A DNA stretch of 64,000 bases from Shinisaurus crocodilurus (Eukaryota; Chordata; Lepidosauria; Squamata; Shinisauridae). The DNA lies in the NCBI GenBank assembly GCA_021292165.1, contig CM037879.1, positions 115,455,359 to 115,519,358 on the forward strand, in the 5' to 3' direction. A model generated the notes under the pieces. That model was not told where the DNA came from, ran no database searches, and worked only from the letters and a program-made list of their open reading frames with translations. Of this stretch, positions 22,943-35,042 are shown piece by piece. Position numbers and translations under genes: made by a program. Each line of letters starts with the position of its first letter. The stretch's first letter is position 1.

Positions 22943-22996
22943 CAATGTGGTAAAGATGTAATGATAGTATTCTGTCATCATTCCCATTGCTAAAGC
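22943..22996 (-). CDS. GRIK2: GRIK2 coding exon 5 (18 codons)
   Basis: This is a 54-bp micro-exon, easily missed by an ORF scan. On the minus strand a TTAG acceptor (22997-23000) precedes it and a GTAAGT donor (22937-22942) follows. It encodes ALAMGMMTEYYHYIFTTL, which is identical to the mammalian GluK2 segment as I recall it; GluK1 differs in this segment (ILFMGMM start, FFTTL end). Phase is 0 at both ends, so it joins LKQ of exon 4 to DLF of exon 6 without interruption. It belongs to the clamshell amino-terminal domain that controls subunit assembly. The intron to exon 6 is 13.4 kb and the intron to exon 4 is 4.4 kb. Confidence 0.97.
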
Positions 22997-23710
22997 CTAA
23001 AAAACCAAAAAAACAAAAATCCAGTACACACAATGTTAACATTTTATAAGTTATATAACATTGCTTTTAATATTTCTAAGGTTACTTATAATTGCTTTTA
23101 ATCACACCTATATGAATAATGAAAAGCTCCCAGAAGAATACGATTGGGATGAAACTATAAGGCTGGAATCATACTAAAATTAGGTCAAGCAAATCATTCC
23201 TTAACAGTTAGAGCAGATTACTGGCTATTAAAGGAATTTATGAACCAAATCTGCTGATAGAAAGATTATTAGCAGACTGTTTAGGGCTGCAAATGTGAAA
23301 GAAGCTTATAGTTTTACATATTAATGGGAGCATTTCAGTTGCCAGCCAAAATCTGAATAGAGGATGGTTCCATTAATTGTATTTATTATACGTCTTCACC
23401 AGAAAGATACCTAATGGGAAAAATGCAGTGTTACACCAAACGAACAGTATTATTCCGTCAAAAAGGCTTTTTCAAAAGTGCTGGAAGCCAGTTTTAAACA
23501 CTCCCCTTCCTAATATAGCACTAGCTTTGAGCACTGAAACCACATTTCTTTGCATCAATGGATCTTATCAGACACCAGAACTATAATTCAAGAGGCACCA
23601 TCGAACTAACAAGTGTTATTTCCCTCATCTTTCTAAATAGCACATCAACATTAGCTGTGTATTTTAGATTTTTCATAATCATCTCTTTGATTAACAAGTG
23701 AAGTCAAGTC
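22997..23710. other. Intron 4, nothing recognised
   Basis: AT-rich, no identified repeat. Confidence 0.5.
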
Positions 23711-23711
23711 T

Positions 23712-24094
23712 AAGAGCAGAATCCAGTGGGACACTTATGCCCTCGCCAATTCCTTTATGCCCCACCAATCCCCTTCTGCAAGTGGTAAATCCCGCCGATT
23801 CTGTTGCAGAAGTGGGACCTACCACATACACAAGGGAAATTTAGAGCTTCCCAGGGGAAGTCCCGTAACAAGCAAAGACGCTCGTTTCTGGAAGGAGGCA
23901 GCTCTACGGAGCTCCCTTATGCGGGCTCCGCCAACTTCCCTCCTTCCAGAAACAAGTGTTTCCATGGGTTTGTTTTAGGTTGCCCTGGAACACTAAATCA
24001 CCATTGCACAAGTGGTGGGAGCCATTTGCACAATGGAATTGGTGGGGTGTAAGAGAATCGGCGGAGGCCTAAGCACCCCATCAAATTCTGCCCT
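23712..24094. mobile_element. Foldback element, family E
   Basis: Ends TAAGAGCAGAATCCAGTGGG and, reversed, CTAGGGCAGAATTTGATGGG. Central arms TTTCTGGAAGGAGG and its complement (about 23885 and 23945) bracket a short loop. Non-coding. Target duplication not clear. Confidence 0.6.
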
Positions 24095-24790
24095 AGTGTG
24101 GCCAAATTCTGAACTGGCTTCCTTGGCCCTCCATGATGTTGTCATATGGTCAAATTGATGACATCACTGTAAGTAGGAGGAAAGGGGCTATTTTGAACAA
24201 AACAAAAATGGCACTGAAGCTGCAGCCAGTTAGAGGTGTGAAGAGGCTCATAATTGGGAACTGCTCAGCCCTGAATTGTGAGTTCCAGAAGGTGCACTGC
24301 TTGAAATGTGCCCAAAGTGTGCCTTCTCCTTGCACTGCTTCTCCTGTGAAACATTTAAAAAGGGAGCCCCAAAATTGCCAAACAAGGTGTGTATACACAT
24401 AGGAATAACAGCTGTCAATAGTAAATTCTGGTGGCTCAGAATCAAGCAATCAGAAAACAGCACAGACAATACTTTTAATCTTATGCTCTGGACTTTTAAG
24501 AGTTGTGGAGGAGAGCATTTAGGGCTGCCACACACTTATGGGACTATAGGTCACACATAGTTTGGGAGTAGGGAGATCTCATTCTATTCTATCCTTTACC
24601 CAAACTCCAGAATGGATACCATTTTCTGTTCTAAACATGTGAGGTGTCCTGAAGGGTAATGTTTTCATCTCCCCATGCCGGAAGTCGTAGGTGTGTGAGG
24701 TAGAGCCAGGCACAGTCCAGGGATGTCCCAGGGACACACAAGGCCCCTGCCCCAATGCTTTCAACCTGAAGAGGGGGGAGTGAGAATAGT
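24095..24790. other. Intron 4, nothing recognised
   Basis: Several overlapping frames near 24133-24560 have no family resemblance and no coding signature. Confidence 0.5.
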
Positions 24791-24909
24791 CCAGACCAGT
24801 CCAGATGTTTTGAACTAAAACTCCCAGGATCCCTGGTCATGCTGGCTGGGGCTGATGGGAGCTGAAGTCCAAAACATCTGGAGAGCACCAGGTTGGGGAG
24901 GGCTGGACT
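24791..24909. mobile_element. hAT-like palindromic MITE (CAGATGTTTTGGAC family)
   Basis: CCAGATGTTTTGAACTAAAA on the left is mirrored by TCCAAAACATCTGGAGAGCA on the right around a CATGCTGGCTGGGGCTGATG core. Confidence 0.85.
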
Positions 24910-25829
24910 AGACTAACTGGCAAGCTCCAAGACCCTGGTGTAGAGTTCTCCCCATATCTTTGCCACTCCCTCCTCACATCAGAGGCCTCAGGGCACGTGA
25001 GGTGGCAAACCTAGAACAGCTCAGGATATCAATGCTACGCCACCTCATGTACTCCAAGCAATCCAGCGTAGAGGCATAGCTCTGCTTTTTCTTCTCCTTC
25101 CCTGTACCAAAGCATTTGAGGAATGCAAAGCTGGAGCCTAGATGGGGGGGGGGTGTCTAGAAAATACTAACAGCTCTTAAAGGCAACCTGCATAAAATGT
25201 GAAAATAGACAGGAGTATGAATACAGCTGTTTTTCTGAGAATCCCCCCTTTGACATAGTGTTCTGCACTGCAGCATATATGTGGCATGGATTCAGAATAT
25301 GAAGCTGGCATTGTGCTGTTACGTACAGAATCAACTGAAATACAATTGGTGGGGGGAAACGCATGGATACTATGTCCTTAAATTAACTAGTTCTGCTGTC
25401 TTAAATATCAATATGGAAGGAAAAATCCCTTAAAAATAATTCAAATTCAAAAGAAAGAATCTATAGCTGCACTTTCACATCAGTGTTCCTATTTTGCATA
25501 TGGAAGTAGCTTGAGAATCTGTTTTGTACATCTGGAGCACTATGCAAATCCTCTCTGTTAATAAGTAAGATGGGAAAAAGATAATTCTGCAAAGAAAAGC
25601 CTTTTACTATGTATAAAGGAGAGGGGTTATAAAGCAAGAGCCCCACTTTGCTCTAATCCTCATATACCACCCATTTCTTTTTTGCTGACATGGATACCAT
25701 TTTTAAAAAAGCCACATTTGCTGTTCACCTACAACCTATTGGTATATTATAAATAATGCAACTTGGCTGATGGACTAACTTATTGTTCAAGTTGCTGGGT
25801 TTGTAGCTAGCACCAGCCTAGTAAACATT
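24910..25829. other. Intron 4, nothing recognised
   Basis: Includes a G run at 25144-25153. No repeat or exon found. Confidence 0.5.
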
Positions 25830-25892
25830 TTGGACCCCAATGTTTTAAAGTGTGTGAATCATCAAATGGAGTCAGCAATTTTAGTTACACTT

Positions 25893-26090
25893 TTAGGCTG
25901 TGATCCAAAGAAGCGATGGCATGGATCCCAACTTTTTGCTCAAAAAACAGAAGGAGCTTTCATTCATGGCAGGATTCACTTGCTCATGGAGCAGCCCCTT
26001 CTGCTCACAAAAAGTCCCCTACCACAAGCACAATTCTCCTCCCATGAACAGAAGCTCCAGCCATTCACAGGGGAAAACATAGGATCCAAA
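25893..26090. mobile_element. Possible small foldback element
   Basis: GTGATCCAAAG near 25902 and GGATCCAAAC near 26078 with an internal ACTTTTTGCTC/TGCTCACAAAAAGT inverted pair. Weakly supported. Confidence 0.3.
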
Positions 26091-26179
26091 CATATGTGTG
26101 TGGATGCAAAGGAAACCATGGGGGGCCAGAGGAGGTTTCTTTGAAGATTCCATCATCACTGATCAGGCAGTTGAATGGT

Positions 26180-26765
26180 GGCTGCCAGCAGGGCCAGTGT
26201 CAAGGGTTGGGCACCGGCTGAGAGTCCACACCACACCCCAGCAGGGGCCCGCTGACAAATCCCTCTGGTGTTGTAATTCCTGCCTGTGGAATGCCCTTCC
26301 TAGGGAGATCCTCCTAGCATCTTCACTGTACAGTCATGCCTTGGATTGAGAGCATAATTCATTCCGGAAACGTGCTTGTAATCCAAAACACTCTTATATC
26401 AAAACGAAATCCCCCCAAAAAAATTTGTACAGAGATTTTTAATTTAAGCCGTACTACAGTACTTGTATTGCAAGACGTCGCTTGTATATCAAGTCAAAAA
26501 TAAATAAATATTTAAACATTTGCTTGTCTTGCAAAACGCTCTCAAACCAAGTTACTTGCAATCCAAGGTATTACTGTATATGGTTAGATGCCAGGTTAAG
26601 CCCTTCTTCTTCCTCTTGATTATGAACTGTAATTCTGGCTCTTTAATATTTTGATATTTTTTATTGCTGTACTTATTATTTTGGTTGCTATTGCATTGTT
26701 TTTGTTTGCAAACCACCTCAAGGGCATCTGCCAGTTGAGTGGTATACATAAATGTAGTAATTTTA
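26180..26765 (+). mobile_element. L2-like LINE 3' end split by a Tc1/mariner-like MITE
   Basis: The part before the MITE translates to CLWNALPREILLASS, the L2 C-terminal WNaLPreil signature; the part after it ends in AACCACCTCAAGGGCATCTG and a GTATACATAAATGTAGTAA tail. The MITE lies at the TA at 26329-26330. Confidence 0.7.
26331..26576 (-). mobile_element. Tc1/mariner-like palindromic MITE, copy 1
   Basis: 246 bp, TA on both sides, inverted ends CAGTCATGCCTTGGATTG and CAGTAATACCTTGGATTG. Related copies: 35632-35890, 39456-39708 and 45966-46214. Confidence 0.85.
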
Positions 26766-27413
26766 ATGAGTTAAATTAAATGATAAATATAGCCATAACA
26801 AGTTCCCTTTCCCTAAAATCTGTCCCGTCTCATCCCCAATTAAAAGGATCTGTCATGCAAACAAACACTACTGCTGTTGGGCTGTTGACTGGAGATAGTA
26901 TGTATGCGGACCTCTCTGAATGCTAAATGCAACAGAACAGATGAAACCATGGAGTGCAAAGCAGTCTGAGCACACCAGCGCACTGCTATTGACTCGCAGT
27001 GCCTGAACTTTCAAATAATTGTATTTGAAATTAAATTATGAAAGTACAACAGTGATGGGAAGAACAACAGGTAGAAGTAAATCTGAACATTTGACTGTAG
27101 GGCAGAAACCTGCCAGACACAATATACCTTAAAGTAAACAATCCCGCTTATTAGAAGATCCATGGCAGCACATCATGCAGCCTCTCAGCATATTAGGGTG
27201 TGGAATTCAGGAGCCAGTTCAGGAATCAGTGTTCCCTATTCTCCCCTGGTTTACATTTATTATGGTTTCATGTTACATATGCAGTGTCACTAACTGTGGT
27301 TAATGCTACCAGGTTCCATTATAACCAGGTTTTACAAACATTGGCCGTAATGTATTTTTAGTAATGGGATGGGGTGGGGGTAGAGAGACAAATTTAAGGA
27401 AAAGGATGATTAC
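26766..27413. other. Intron 4 adjacent to the exon 4 donor; nothing recognised
   Basis: No identified element. Confidence 0.5.
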
Positions 27414-27595
27414 CTGTTTTAAAATGCCTGCTGCCATCTCATGACTGCAGTCGAAGATGACATGAAATTCCTTGCCTCTTTTCATCTCCTTGAGTAAGGG
27501 CTTTGCATCCTTCGTGTCAGCTGGCAACTGGCGGATTTTTAGACGCAGGTTGTACCGCGATGGAGCCTTAATAAGCTCTTGTAATCGAATGAGAC
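27414..27595 (-). CDS. GRIK2: GRIK2 coding exon 4 (182 bp, amino-terminal domain)
   Basis: On the minus strand the acceptor is AAAAAAG after an interrupted pyrimidine tract (27596-27602 and beyond), and the donor is GTAATC (27408-27413), a weaker donor than those of the neighbouring exons. The exon opens with the last two bases of a glycine codon shared with exon 3 and ends on a complete codon (ILKQ). The peptide runs [15 protein letters not shown] to AAGILKQ and matches mammalian GluK2 throughout, including [20 protein letters not shown]. GluK1 has RQLPSGNKDAK here, so the paralogue is resolved. It encodes part of the first lobe of the amino-terminal domain and the crossing toward the second lobe. 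The 21.3-kb intron on its upstream side is the largest complete intron in the window. Confidence 0.97.
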
Positions 27596-29060
27596 CTTTT
27601 TTGGGAGAGGAAAAAAAGGAAGAAAGTATGCCAAAAGACAAGTTACCAAACTGAGAATATGGCCTTGCAGGAACAGCTGACTTATCATAACCTTTGAACC
27701 TACCCGCCCGCACAACTCCTCTTCCTTTACATGTACTCAACACTATGTACATATGGAAATTTATGCTTAAAAATAACCTCCCAACTCCTAGCATTTCCTT
27801 CTCACACCTTCTCCCCCTCCTTATTCACTAACATTGATAGACAGAAAGTGAGTTGGAATTACCTTCTGAGATTTGGACCAGTCTTCCTTATCTGGGGGTT
27901 ATGGAATTTTCCACCAAAGAATATACAGCATGACTCTAATTCAGTTACACCAATATGCTTCACTAATAGTTTGTAATCACACTATTTACTCAAAGTGACT
28001 AATCTATCAGGTTTACATGCAGATCCAGTTTATTAGACCAGCATGGAACATTCTTGCATAATCTGCACCAATGTTCTGTAGCAGTTCTGCTTCTTTAATC
28101 ACATAATTAGGGCTGCTTCGTTCATTAAAGTCATGCATTCATTACATTCTGTATGACAGGAGCTGAAATTGGCTGCCATGACACAGAAGAGGCATTAGCG
28201 TGTGGAATGACCCTGTTGAGTGGAAAACCTTCTACACCAGTAGCCCCCCCTTCCCAGAAGATGGAACATTTCCATGACCAATCAAAATAGTGAGCAACTT
28301 ACATAAGTTGAGGAAGCCACAAGAAAGCTTGCCATGCAAAAGAATTTTTGGTGATAATTCCATAGCAGCAGCAGCAACAACATAATTACTCAGCTCTTCG
28401 CAAAAGCCTGTTTACAAGGTAGCAACAATGCCATGGAAACAGGAGACTAAGCTGTAGTAAGCAACCTACTCATATTGCCTTCTTCCTCTTTGAAAAAACA
28501 TATATTAAGGAATTGTCATCCTGTTGATTTATTGACAATGAAACCGTTAGAAGCTGGCTACTTAAATGCTGGGTGAAGTTGTACTCTTGGAAGGCTTTGT
28601 CATTCCCCAGAGACATTGCCCTGCCTACTTACACTGAAAGGAATGGAGTTCCATATATGCTCGGGAGATCTATGCATATATTTTATTTATTTAAAATTAT
28701 TTTTAGGCTGCCTTTAAGGCATACTAATGCACACACGAGAACATTCATTTCACTAAAGGCCAAGTAGCCAATTAGCTTGAGGCTTCACATGGAATCACTT
28801 CAAATGGCTAACAAAATGCACAGATACTCATTTTATCTTTATATGTTTTCTGCGGTATAGTGAATTAGCAGACACATTTTTCATTTTACATGGTATTTGT
28901 CATACAAATTCCCTTTTCTCCAAAAACACAATGCTGAAATACTAGGAAATAGGCTGCAATATTTTGTTTTGAAGAATTACTGTGTATCACAGAGGTTATT
29001 CTAACAGGTATGTTGCTGGACAGTGTATACTTCAGCCTCATATTTTTCTTTACTTTAGTG
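27596..29060. other. Intron 3, 3' part; nothing recognised except a possible LINE tail
   Basis: A short TTTATTTAAAATTATTTTTA block at 28682-28705 could be a LINE tail. Otherwise unassigned AT-rich intron. Confidence 0.5.
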
Positions 29061-29064
29061 TAAT

Positions 29065-29355
29065 TGGCTTGCATGCAACCCCAATCCAGAGTGGGATCAG
29101 TGCACACCAAGCTGGAAGGGTTAAACCTTTCCCTCTGCCTATTTGCTTCCCAAATTTCTGCCCTGCCACTCACCCCCCCCCCTGCGCAGGAATTAAAATA
29201 TTTTAAAAGCCTCCATTGGAGTCAGTGGAGGCTTTTTTCTTTTCTAAAATTCCTGCACCGGTGTGACTTAGGGGTGGTGGAATTTCAGGTTAAATCCTCC
29301 CCTCCTGGTGTGCTCTTGTCCCAATTCAAATCCAAATCAGGGCTGCACACAGTTA
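29065..29355. mobile_element. Foldback element, family F
   Basis: The centre is a hairpin: GAATTAAAATATTTTAAAAG with AGCCTCCA, then TGGAGGCT and CTTTTCTAAAATTCC (29190-29253). Outer arms pair CACACCAAG with CTGGTGTGC and GGTTAAACC with GGTTAAATCC. Confidence 0.5.
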
Positions 29356-29359
29356 TGCT

Positions 29360-29640
29360 ACAGTAAAGAAAAAGATCAGGCTCAGATACATACAGAGCTA
29401 TCATGTAATTTGACCCCAAGAGTTAAATCTGACAGCACAGCCTTAACTTCACACCATGTTCCTAATCAAAAGCATAGCACCTTGTAGCATCAATCCATGG
29501 TAGAGTAACAATAACACCAGCCTAACAATATGTCGTATATTATTGAAATGCATCCATGATATTCCAAGTTCCTGCTACTGTTTATATCATATATGATACT
29601 GAGAATCTGTTTTTGAGGAGGCTCAAAACCATTATTTTTA
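29360..29640. other. Intron 3, nothing recognised
   Basis: No element identified. Confidence 0.45.
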
Positions 29641-29772
29641 AGATGATTTTAAGATATTTTAAGATATTTTAAGATGTTTTAATAGTCTGTGTTGTGTTTC
29701 ATTAGTTTATGTGTTTTGAGTTTTTTGCTGTTCCCCGTCTCGATCTAGATGGAGAGGCGGGTAAGAAATAAA

Positions 29773-29819
<47 letters not shown>

Positions 29820-29820
29820 G
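29641..29820 (+). mobile_element. LINE 3' tail ending in (ATT)n
   Basis: CTAGATGGAGAGGCGGGTAA followed by GAAATAAAATTATT and an (ATT)n array at 29775-29818 is the form of a reptile LINE 3' terminus. Confidence 0.6.
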
Positions 29821-30068
29821 CACTAAAGTGAGAATGCGTTATAAAAGATTTTACTTAAAAAAGAGAATTTTTTTTACTACAACACCCTAAAAATATTTGA
29901 TCAGGCTTTGTTAAATACCTGTCTTGCTTATATAACAGAAAACCACTTTGGATTTTAAGTATTCAAGATAGTAACTTTAAAAAAAAAAAAGCCATTTGCT
30001 TTTACTGTTTAAACTACCTGGCTATCTTGGGCATTGCAAACTATTTTTAGCTCATGCCTTCCCCCATC

Positions 30069-30126
30069 AAAAAAAAAAAAAAAAAAAAATAGAAGAAGAA
30101 AGAAAAGAAAAGAAAAGAAAAAAGAT
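30069..30126. repeat. Poly-A and (AAAAG)n tract
   Basis: About 21 A residues followed by GAAGAAAGAAAAGAAAAGAA-type repeats. Confidence 0.9.
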
Positions 30127-30775
30127 TTTCATGCTAAACTGGAATGGAATGCTCCATAGGCATTTTGATGCACAGGGTTTTTTTTAGAGCAAACTGCAAG
30201 TGGAAGGATAGCCCAAGAAATCAGTAATGGAATGTGGAACGGTTCAGTCTTTGTCATCTGAGAGTGTGTCAGCTTGTTTTCAGTGAAGTAGATTTGAAGT
30301 GGTTTCAGTCCAGTTTTCAGGAGAAGGACTTTCATACTACAGTAAAACTAGTGCTAACTACTAGCACTGAATAGGCATGCCATTTTTTAAAAAAATTAAA
30401 TGAACAGAAATCTCCTGGCCGTATCCTAACACAATCCATGCAGGCCCTGGCAAAAACTGGACCACTTTTCCACCTGACCATAGAAGGACTGCTAGTGCAG
30501 GAAAATGAGCCCAGCACCCATTATGTAGGTATCTAGCACGGACCCATTATCAGCAGCCAGCATGGGCCACCAGACAGAACATCCGACCACCACTTGGGAG
30601 ACTTTGGCTTCAAAATGCAGTTGAGCTAGTTTGACACTGCCCCTCAGCCAACGTGACCTATTCCACAGACCTGTTATGAAAGTAAAGAACATACAGTAGA
30701 ATCTCTAGAGCATTTGTATCATTCTACAAATTATATGTAAAATTTAAAAGCACTATTAATGACTCAACAGCCCTC
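30127..30775. other. Intron 3, nothing recognised
   Basis: No element identified. Confidence 0.45.
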
Positions 30776-30777
30776 TG

Positions 30778-30962
30778 ACAGCAGTGTGGTATGTGGCTAG
30801 AGTATTAGATTTAGGCCAAGGAGATGGAGGTTGAAATCCTTGCTCGCTGGGTCACCTTTTGCCAGTCTGTGACTGACTGTCAAACTAACCAATCTCATAG
30901 GGTTTGTGTCAATGTGGGATTGACATGAACACCACCCTGAGCTCCTGCAGAGGTATTATTCA
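30778..30962 (+). mobile_element. Sauria-type SINE, highly diverged
   Basis: GTATGTGGCTAGAGTATTAG (A box region), CGCTGGGTCACCTTTTGCCA and CCAATCTCATAGGGT blocks in the right order. Confidence 0.6.
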
Positions 30963-31304
30963 GGAGGTCAGGCCAAGGTGTCCATTCATAAAGTGCATTT
31001 GATCTTTACAACCCAATTGCCCTTGGATCTTCAGTCTACACTGGTTTCACACATATCTAGCATAAGAGATGGGGATGACTGAAGGACTTGCATTGCTTGT
31101 GAAACCTTCCTGCTTTGTCCAGGGCATCTCCTCATGCTTCCCATGGTGACACAAAATGGGAGGATAAACAGGGATGCCAATAAAGAAATATAGGTAGCCA
31201 ACCAGGATTTTACTGGCTTTCTCAGGTAACCTGTGTTGGGGTTTGAAAAGCCAGGTGCCATCTGCAACCCTCCAATTTCTGCCAGGCTCTGTCCATGACT
31301 GCAG
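30963..31304. other. Intron 3, nothing recognised
   Basis: No identified element before the MITE at 31305. Confidence 0.4.
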
Positions 31305-31428
31305 CATGCACCATCTGGATGCTGTTGGACTGCAATTCCCATCACCCTTCACCACTGGCTATGCTGGCTGATGAGAGTTGCAGTTCAACAAGATCTGGAG
31401 GGCTACTTGTTCCCCACCCCTGCTCTAG
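31305..31428. mobile_element. hAT-like palindromic MITE (CAGATGTTTTGGAC family)
   Basis: GTTGGACTGCAATTCCCATC on the left and GATGAGAGTTGCAGTTCAAC on the right around CTATGCTGGCTGATG. Confidence 0.7.
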
Positions 31429-31973
31429 ATCTTACCCTGTCTCCATCTTGTTTAGTTTCAGGCCACTGGTCTTACAGAGGGAGACACTTAATTTGTAGTC
31501 CAAAGTTTATAATCCTAAACACAGCAGGAATTATAGTTCAACCAAAAGCCACATCTTGTTCTACTAATTGTAAAATGGGAGGAGATTAAGGATACTGCAG
31601 AATTAGTGGACAGTGTGAGTTGCTGTTTCCCCTTCAACAACCCTTCCCCACCCATTTCTTTAAAATCTCTGGGGCTCTCCCAGGCCCTGCATGAGGCTCC
31701 TCCTACAACTGCTGTCTAGGAAGCCATCTTATCCCATGAGATACTACTTGTTGGATTGTTCAAAGCTCACACTATTATTCTTCCCAAAAGCCCCTGCTGA
31801 CCCACTAAACTTGTTCAATGCCAAGAGTCCATTCAATCAAACCCACTCCCAAACAGCCTGAGGTTAGACTGTCTTGAACTGTATTACTAGCATAATTCTA
31901 ACAGGTAATAAAAACCATTATTTTTCTGCAATACATTTTCTAACTGCAAAGCTAAAACATCCACAGCAATGGT
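31429..31973. other. Intron 3, nothing recognised
   Basis: No element identified. Confidence 0.45.
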
Positions 31974-32199
31974 TCCAATGGTGGAACTCTCTCCCGAGTA
32001 ACCTCCGCCATGCCCCCTCTCTGCTGAGCTTCCGTCGCTCATTAAAAACCTGGTTATTCAGGCGGGAATATGGGGTGGGTTAAGATTTTAAAATTTTTAT
32101 ATTGTTTTAAATGTATTTTATTGTATGTACATTGCCCAGGGTGGCCGGTTGCCGGCCAGATGGGCGATAAATAAATATAAATAATAATAATAATAATTT
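31974..32199 (+). mobile_element. L2-like LINE 3' end
   Basis: Encodes WNSLPSNLRHAPSLLSFRR and [12 protein letters not shown], then the tail GGCCAGATGGGCGATAAATA with an (AAT)n end. Same subfamily as 43655-44533, opposite strand. Confidence 0.85.
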
Positions 32200-33156
32200 A
32201 GATGAAAAGTTAAAGCTGGAAGAATAAGAGACCATGAACTAAGGAAAGAAGGAGCTGGAAGGGTTTCAATATACACAAGAGCCCTTCACTTAGAAATATA
32301 ACATCAATTTCAGTTCTTGCTTGACAAAAGAAAGAAAAGACATTAAAGACCCAGGGGTAGAAATTCCCTTGAAAATTAAAGTAGCACTTTTAACTAGACT
32401 GAACAGAGGTTGTAAAATATCATTTTAAATCCCAGAGGTGAAATAAATGAACACATATTTGAGAGGTAGAGCAAGAGAGAGAGACTTGCTATTAGGAAAA
32501 TAAAATTAATCTTTGTAACATGAATTCCTACACCAAAACCATTAAAAGGTGGTTAGAAATAACTGCTGCATAGAGGAGGGGTACATTTCACCATATGCGT
32601 CTTTTCTGAGCCTTTCAACAAGCAGTTTCTTCTCTTAAGGAGCAACTGCGCTTGCAGCCTGACAGCTCAATGGCTAGAAAAATGAGGAGTAGCTCTTTTC
32701 AGAAGCTGCCATCCATTTGAGTTTAAGGGGAAATAGGAGGAGCATTTTGCAAGCACTCCAGCTGGCAGCCTCTTCTAAAGAGATCAATCACATCACCTCC
32801 TCTTCATGCTCCACTTCCACCAGCCTGGGGAAACAAGCATCCCAAATTTGCTCCAGATACCCAGGTCTCCTGTTCAGCAACCTTACATGCCACGGCCATG
32901 CCACCTGGCCAGTCTGTCAAGCTATTCATCATTCCCATTAATTCCGTACAAGAATATTTCACCATATAACGATCTGCAAATGGGGCTACATTTTTCAACT
33001 CACCTAGGAGCTGTTGCAGGAAAACACTTACATTTTGGTTTTGCTTGCTTGTTGTACCTGTACAAGAGCAAAGCTTCATGAACTTAACCACCATTACTTA
33101 TTTACTGTATTTATGCTCCTCTGTGATTACTGTGTTGCTCACTCTATGTATTTTGG
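32200..33156. other. Intron 3, nothing recognised
   Basis: Includes an AG-rich stretch near 32462-32486. No gene or repeat recognised. Confidence 0.45.
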
Positions 33157-33262
33157 AAGCAGACATAGGGTTGTATCTAATGTTAGTGCTACTTACAGTT
33201 GACCCATTGAAATGAATGGGACTTAACTTAGAGTAACATTGGATACTGCTCTGTATCCAATG
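33157..33262. mobile_element. Short dispersed repeat (CCCATTGAAATGAATGGGAC type)
   Basis: Contains the palindrome CCCATTGAAATGAATGGG (33203-33220), a motif I associate with a very common reptile dispersed repeat. A related motif occurs near 42760-42850. Confidence 0.45.
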
Positions 33263-33795
33263 TTTACATACAGCATTTACATACAGCATTTGCTCGACCA
33301 TAATCATGTGACAGTTAAATGGAGCTAACAATATTCAATGTGTTTAGGAGTGGGGAGGAGAAACATGAGAGTGACCATAATCTTGTTCTAATCTACAAGA
33401 TACTGCAAGCAGTTTTACCATATTTTGATGCTTGGTTACTTCCTGCACTTTAATTATTTTTCATTGGTTTTTCGCTAATGTATCTAATACTTTAGCATAT
33501 ACTGGGCTGTGAAGAGGAAGAGGAAAAGAATAATGACTTGCCATATGTAACACTAATTGGATATTAACTGCAGGCTACGTATCAGCCAGCAGAAATGATC
33601 GTTTATAGCCTAGTAATGTCATTTACATTAGTGGTAGTGTAGCACTGAATACTACCCCAGTTTTGGAGGGGTTGAGGGCTGATATTCTATTCTTGTATTT
33701 TCTTGTACTTCTATTTATTTGATTATCTCAACAGTTCTAGTTCTCTTTTTGTTGAGAATAAAGCATATATCCATATATATTGGATTTAATCTGTT
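33263..33795. other. Intron 3, nothing recognised
   Basis: No element identified. Confidence 0.4.
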
Positions 33796-33796
33796 T

Positions 33797-34705
33797 CAGG
33801 GCCAATTCCAGGATTGAGGGGCCCTGGGCAATGTGCCTTCTGGTGAATCCCCTTTCCTATTGGTGGGTTCTGATGGGCTAATCTGGTGGTATTGGGAGAC
33901 TGCAGGCAATAGCAGCACTCCTAACTGCACAGGTGGCTGGTTCTAGACACCAATTTAGGGATGATGTGTGAGGAATCCAATAGGGGGTGAAAATCCGATG
34001 GATTTTCATGATTCGGCTCCCTGGATTCCAGTTCGCCGGCCCTGCACTGGTGCTGGCTCACTATGAAGTGAGTCGAGCCAGCTCACAGACTTCCGTCTCT
34101 GAGACGGGCCGCAATGTGCGCATCTTTTTTTAAATGCTAAGGAAATTTGCTCAATTTGCATAAATTGGGGTATTTTGCATGTTTTGTGCAAGTAAGCGCC
34201 CAAAAAGCATGTGAATCTAGCATGATTTGCATAAAATCAGCCGATTTTACACAAATTGTGCTAGATCCATGTGCCTTTCAGGTGTGTATTTGCACAAAAC
34301 ATGCAAAAAAACCCAATTTACGCAAACCTTATGCAATTTGTGCAAATTTCCTTAGTGTTTAAAAAAAGATGTGCACACTGTGGGCCATCTTAGAGATGGA
34401 AGTCTGTGGAGAACCCCTGACTCGGCTTGCTTCCGATCATTGGGTCGGAAGCAGGCAGGAAGTCCGTCAAGCTCAAACAAGTCGGATTTCCCAATGTTGG
34501 CACATCTCTAGCCACCATTTTGATTCCTCACAATGCTCCTGACATAGCATTGCTTGCAGTATTGGGGAGGCTAGGACCCGCTGTCTGGCACTGCTCAAAG
34601 TGCTAGGCCAGTGGAGGGAGGGCAGAATCAGCAGTGGGCTTGCTGGGGCCATAGGGTCCTGGCAGCAGTCCAAGGATGCCAGGTCCTGACACCAGCCTTG
34701 ATCTA
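33797..34705. mobile_element. hAT-like MITE split by a foldback element
   Basis: Left end AGGGCCAATTCCAGGATTGA and right end, reversed, AAGGCTGGTGTCAGGACCTG are similar. The foldback of family A lies between at 33957-34510. Confidence 0.45.
33957..34510. mobile_element. Foldback element, family A, copy 2
   Basis: Same ends and arms as 7931-8529 (GTGTGAGGAATCC start, GGCACATCTCTA end, CAGACTTCCGTCTC on one arm and its counterpart GATGGAAGTCTG on the other), but it holds about one of the 63-bp units rather than three. Confidence 0.75.
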
Positions 34706-34905
34706 TTTTATGTTTAGTTTTTAAAATTTGTATTAGCTGATTTAGAATACTATTTTTCTTCCAAGAAGAAAAATGGGTTCCAGATATTTTTAAATAAATT
34801 AATGAATGAATGCATAGTTATTTCTGGTCACATATTCCCTGGGAAGAAGTAATTGAAGCTATAAGCATGCAGCCACCTGCAGAGAAATATCGTGCTTAAC
34901 ATATA

Positions 34906-35042
34906 CAGCAGGGGTGGACAACTTTTGAAATGTTTTGGCTGCACCTCTATCATCCCGAGTCAGCATAGCCAATGGTGAGGGATGATGGGAGTTGTAGGCC
35001 AAAATACCTGGAGGACCACAAGTTGCCCACTCATGCTTTATA
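34906..35042. mobile_element. hAT-like palindromic MITE
   Basis: CAGCAGGGGTGGACAACTTT is mirrored by ACAAGTTGCCCACTCATGCT; the core holds AGTCAGCATAGCCAATGG and GGGAGTTGTAGGCC. Confidence 0.75.

Noticed and set aside
24133..24560. Overlapping ORFs with many cysteines on both strands
   Set aside because: No recognised domain, no start context, and frames overlap on both strands; treated as non-coding intron.
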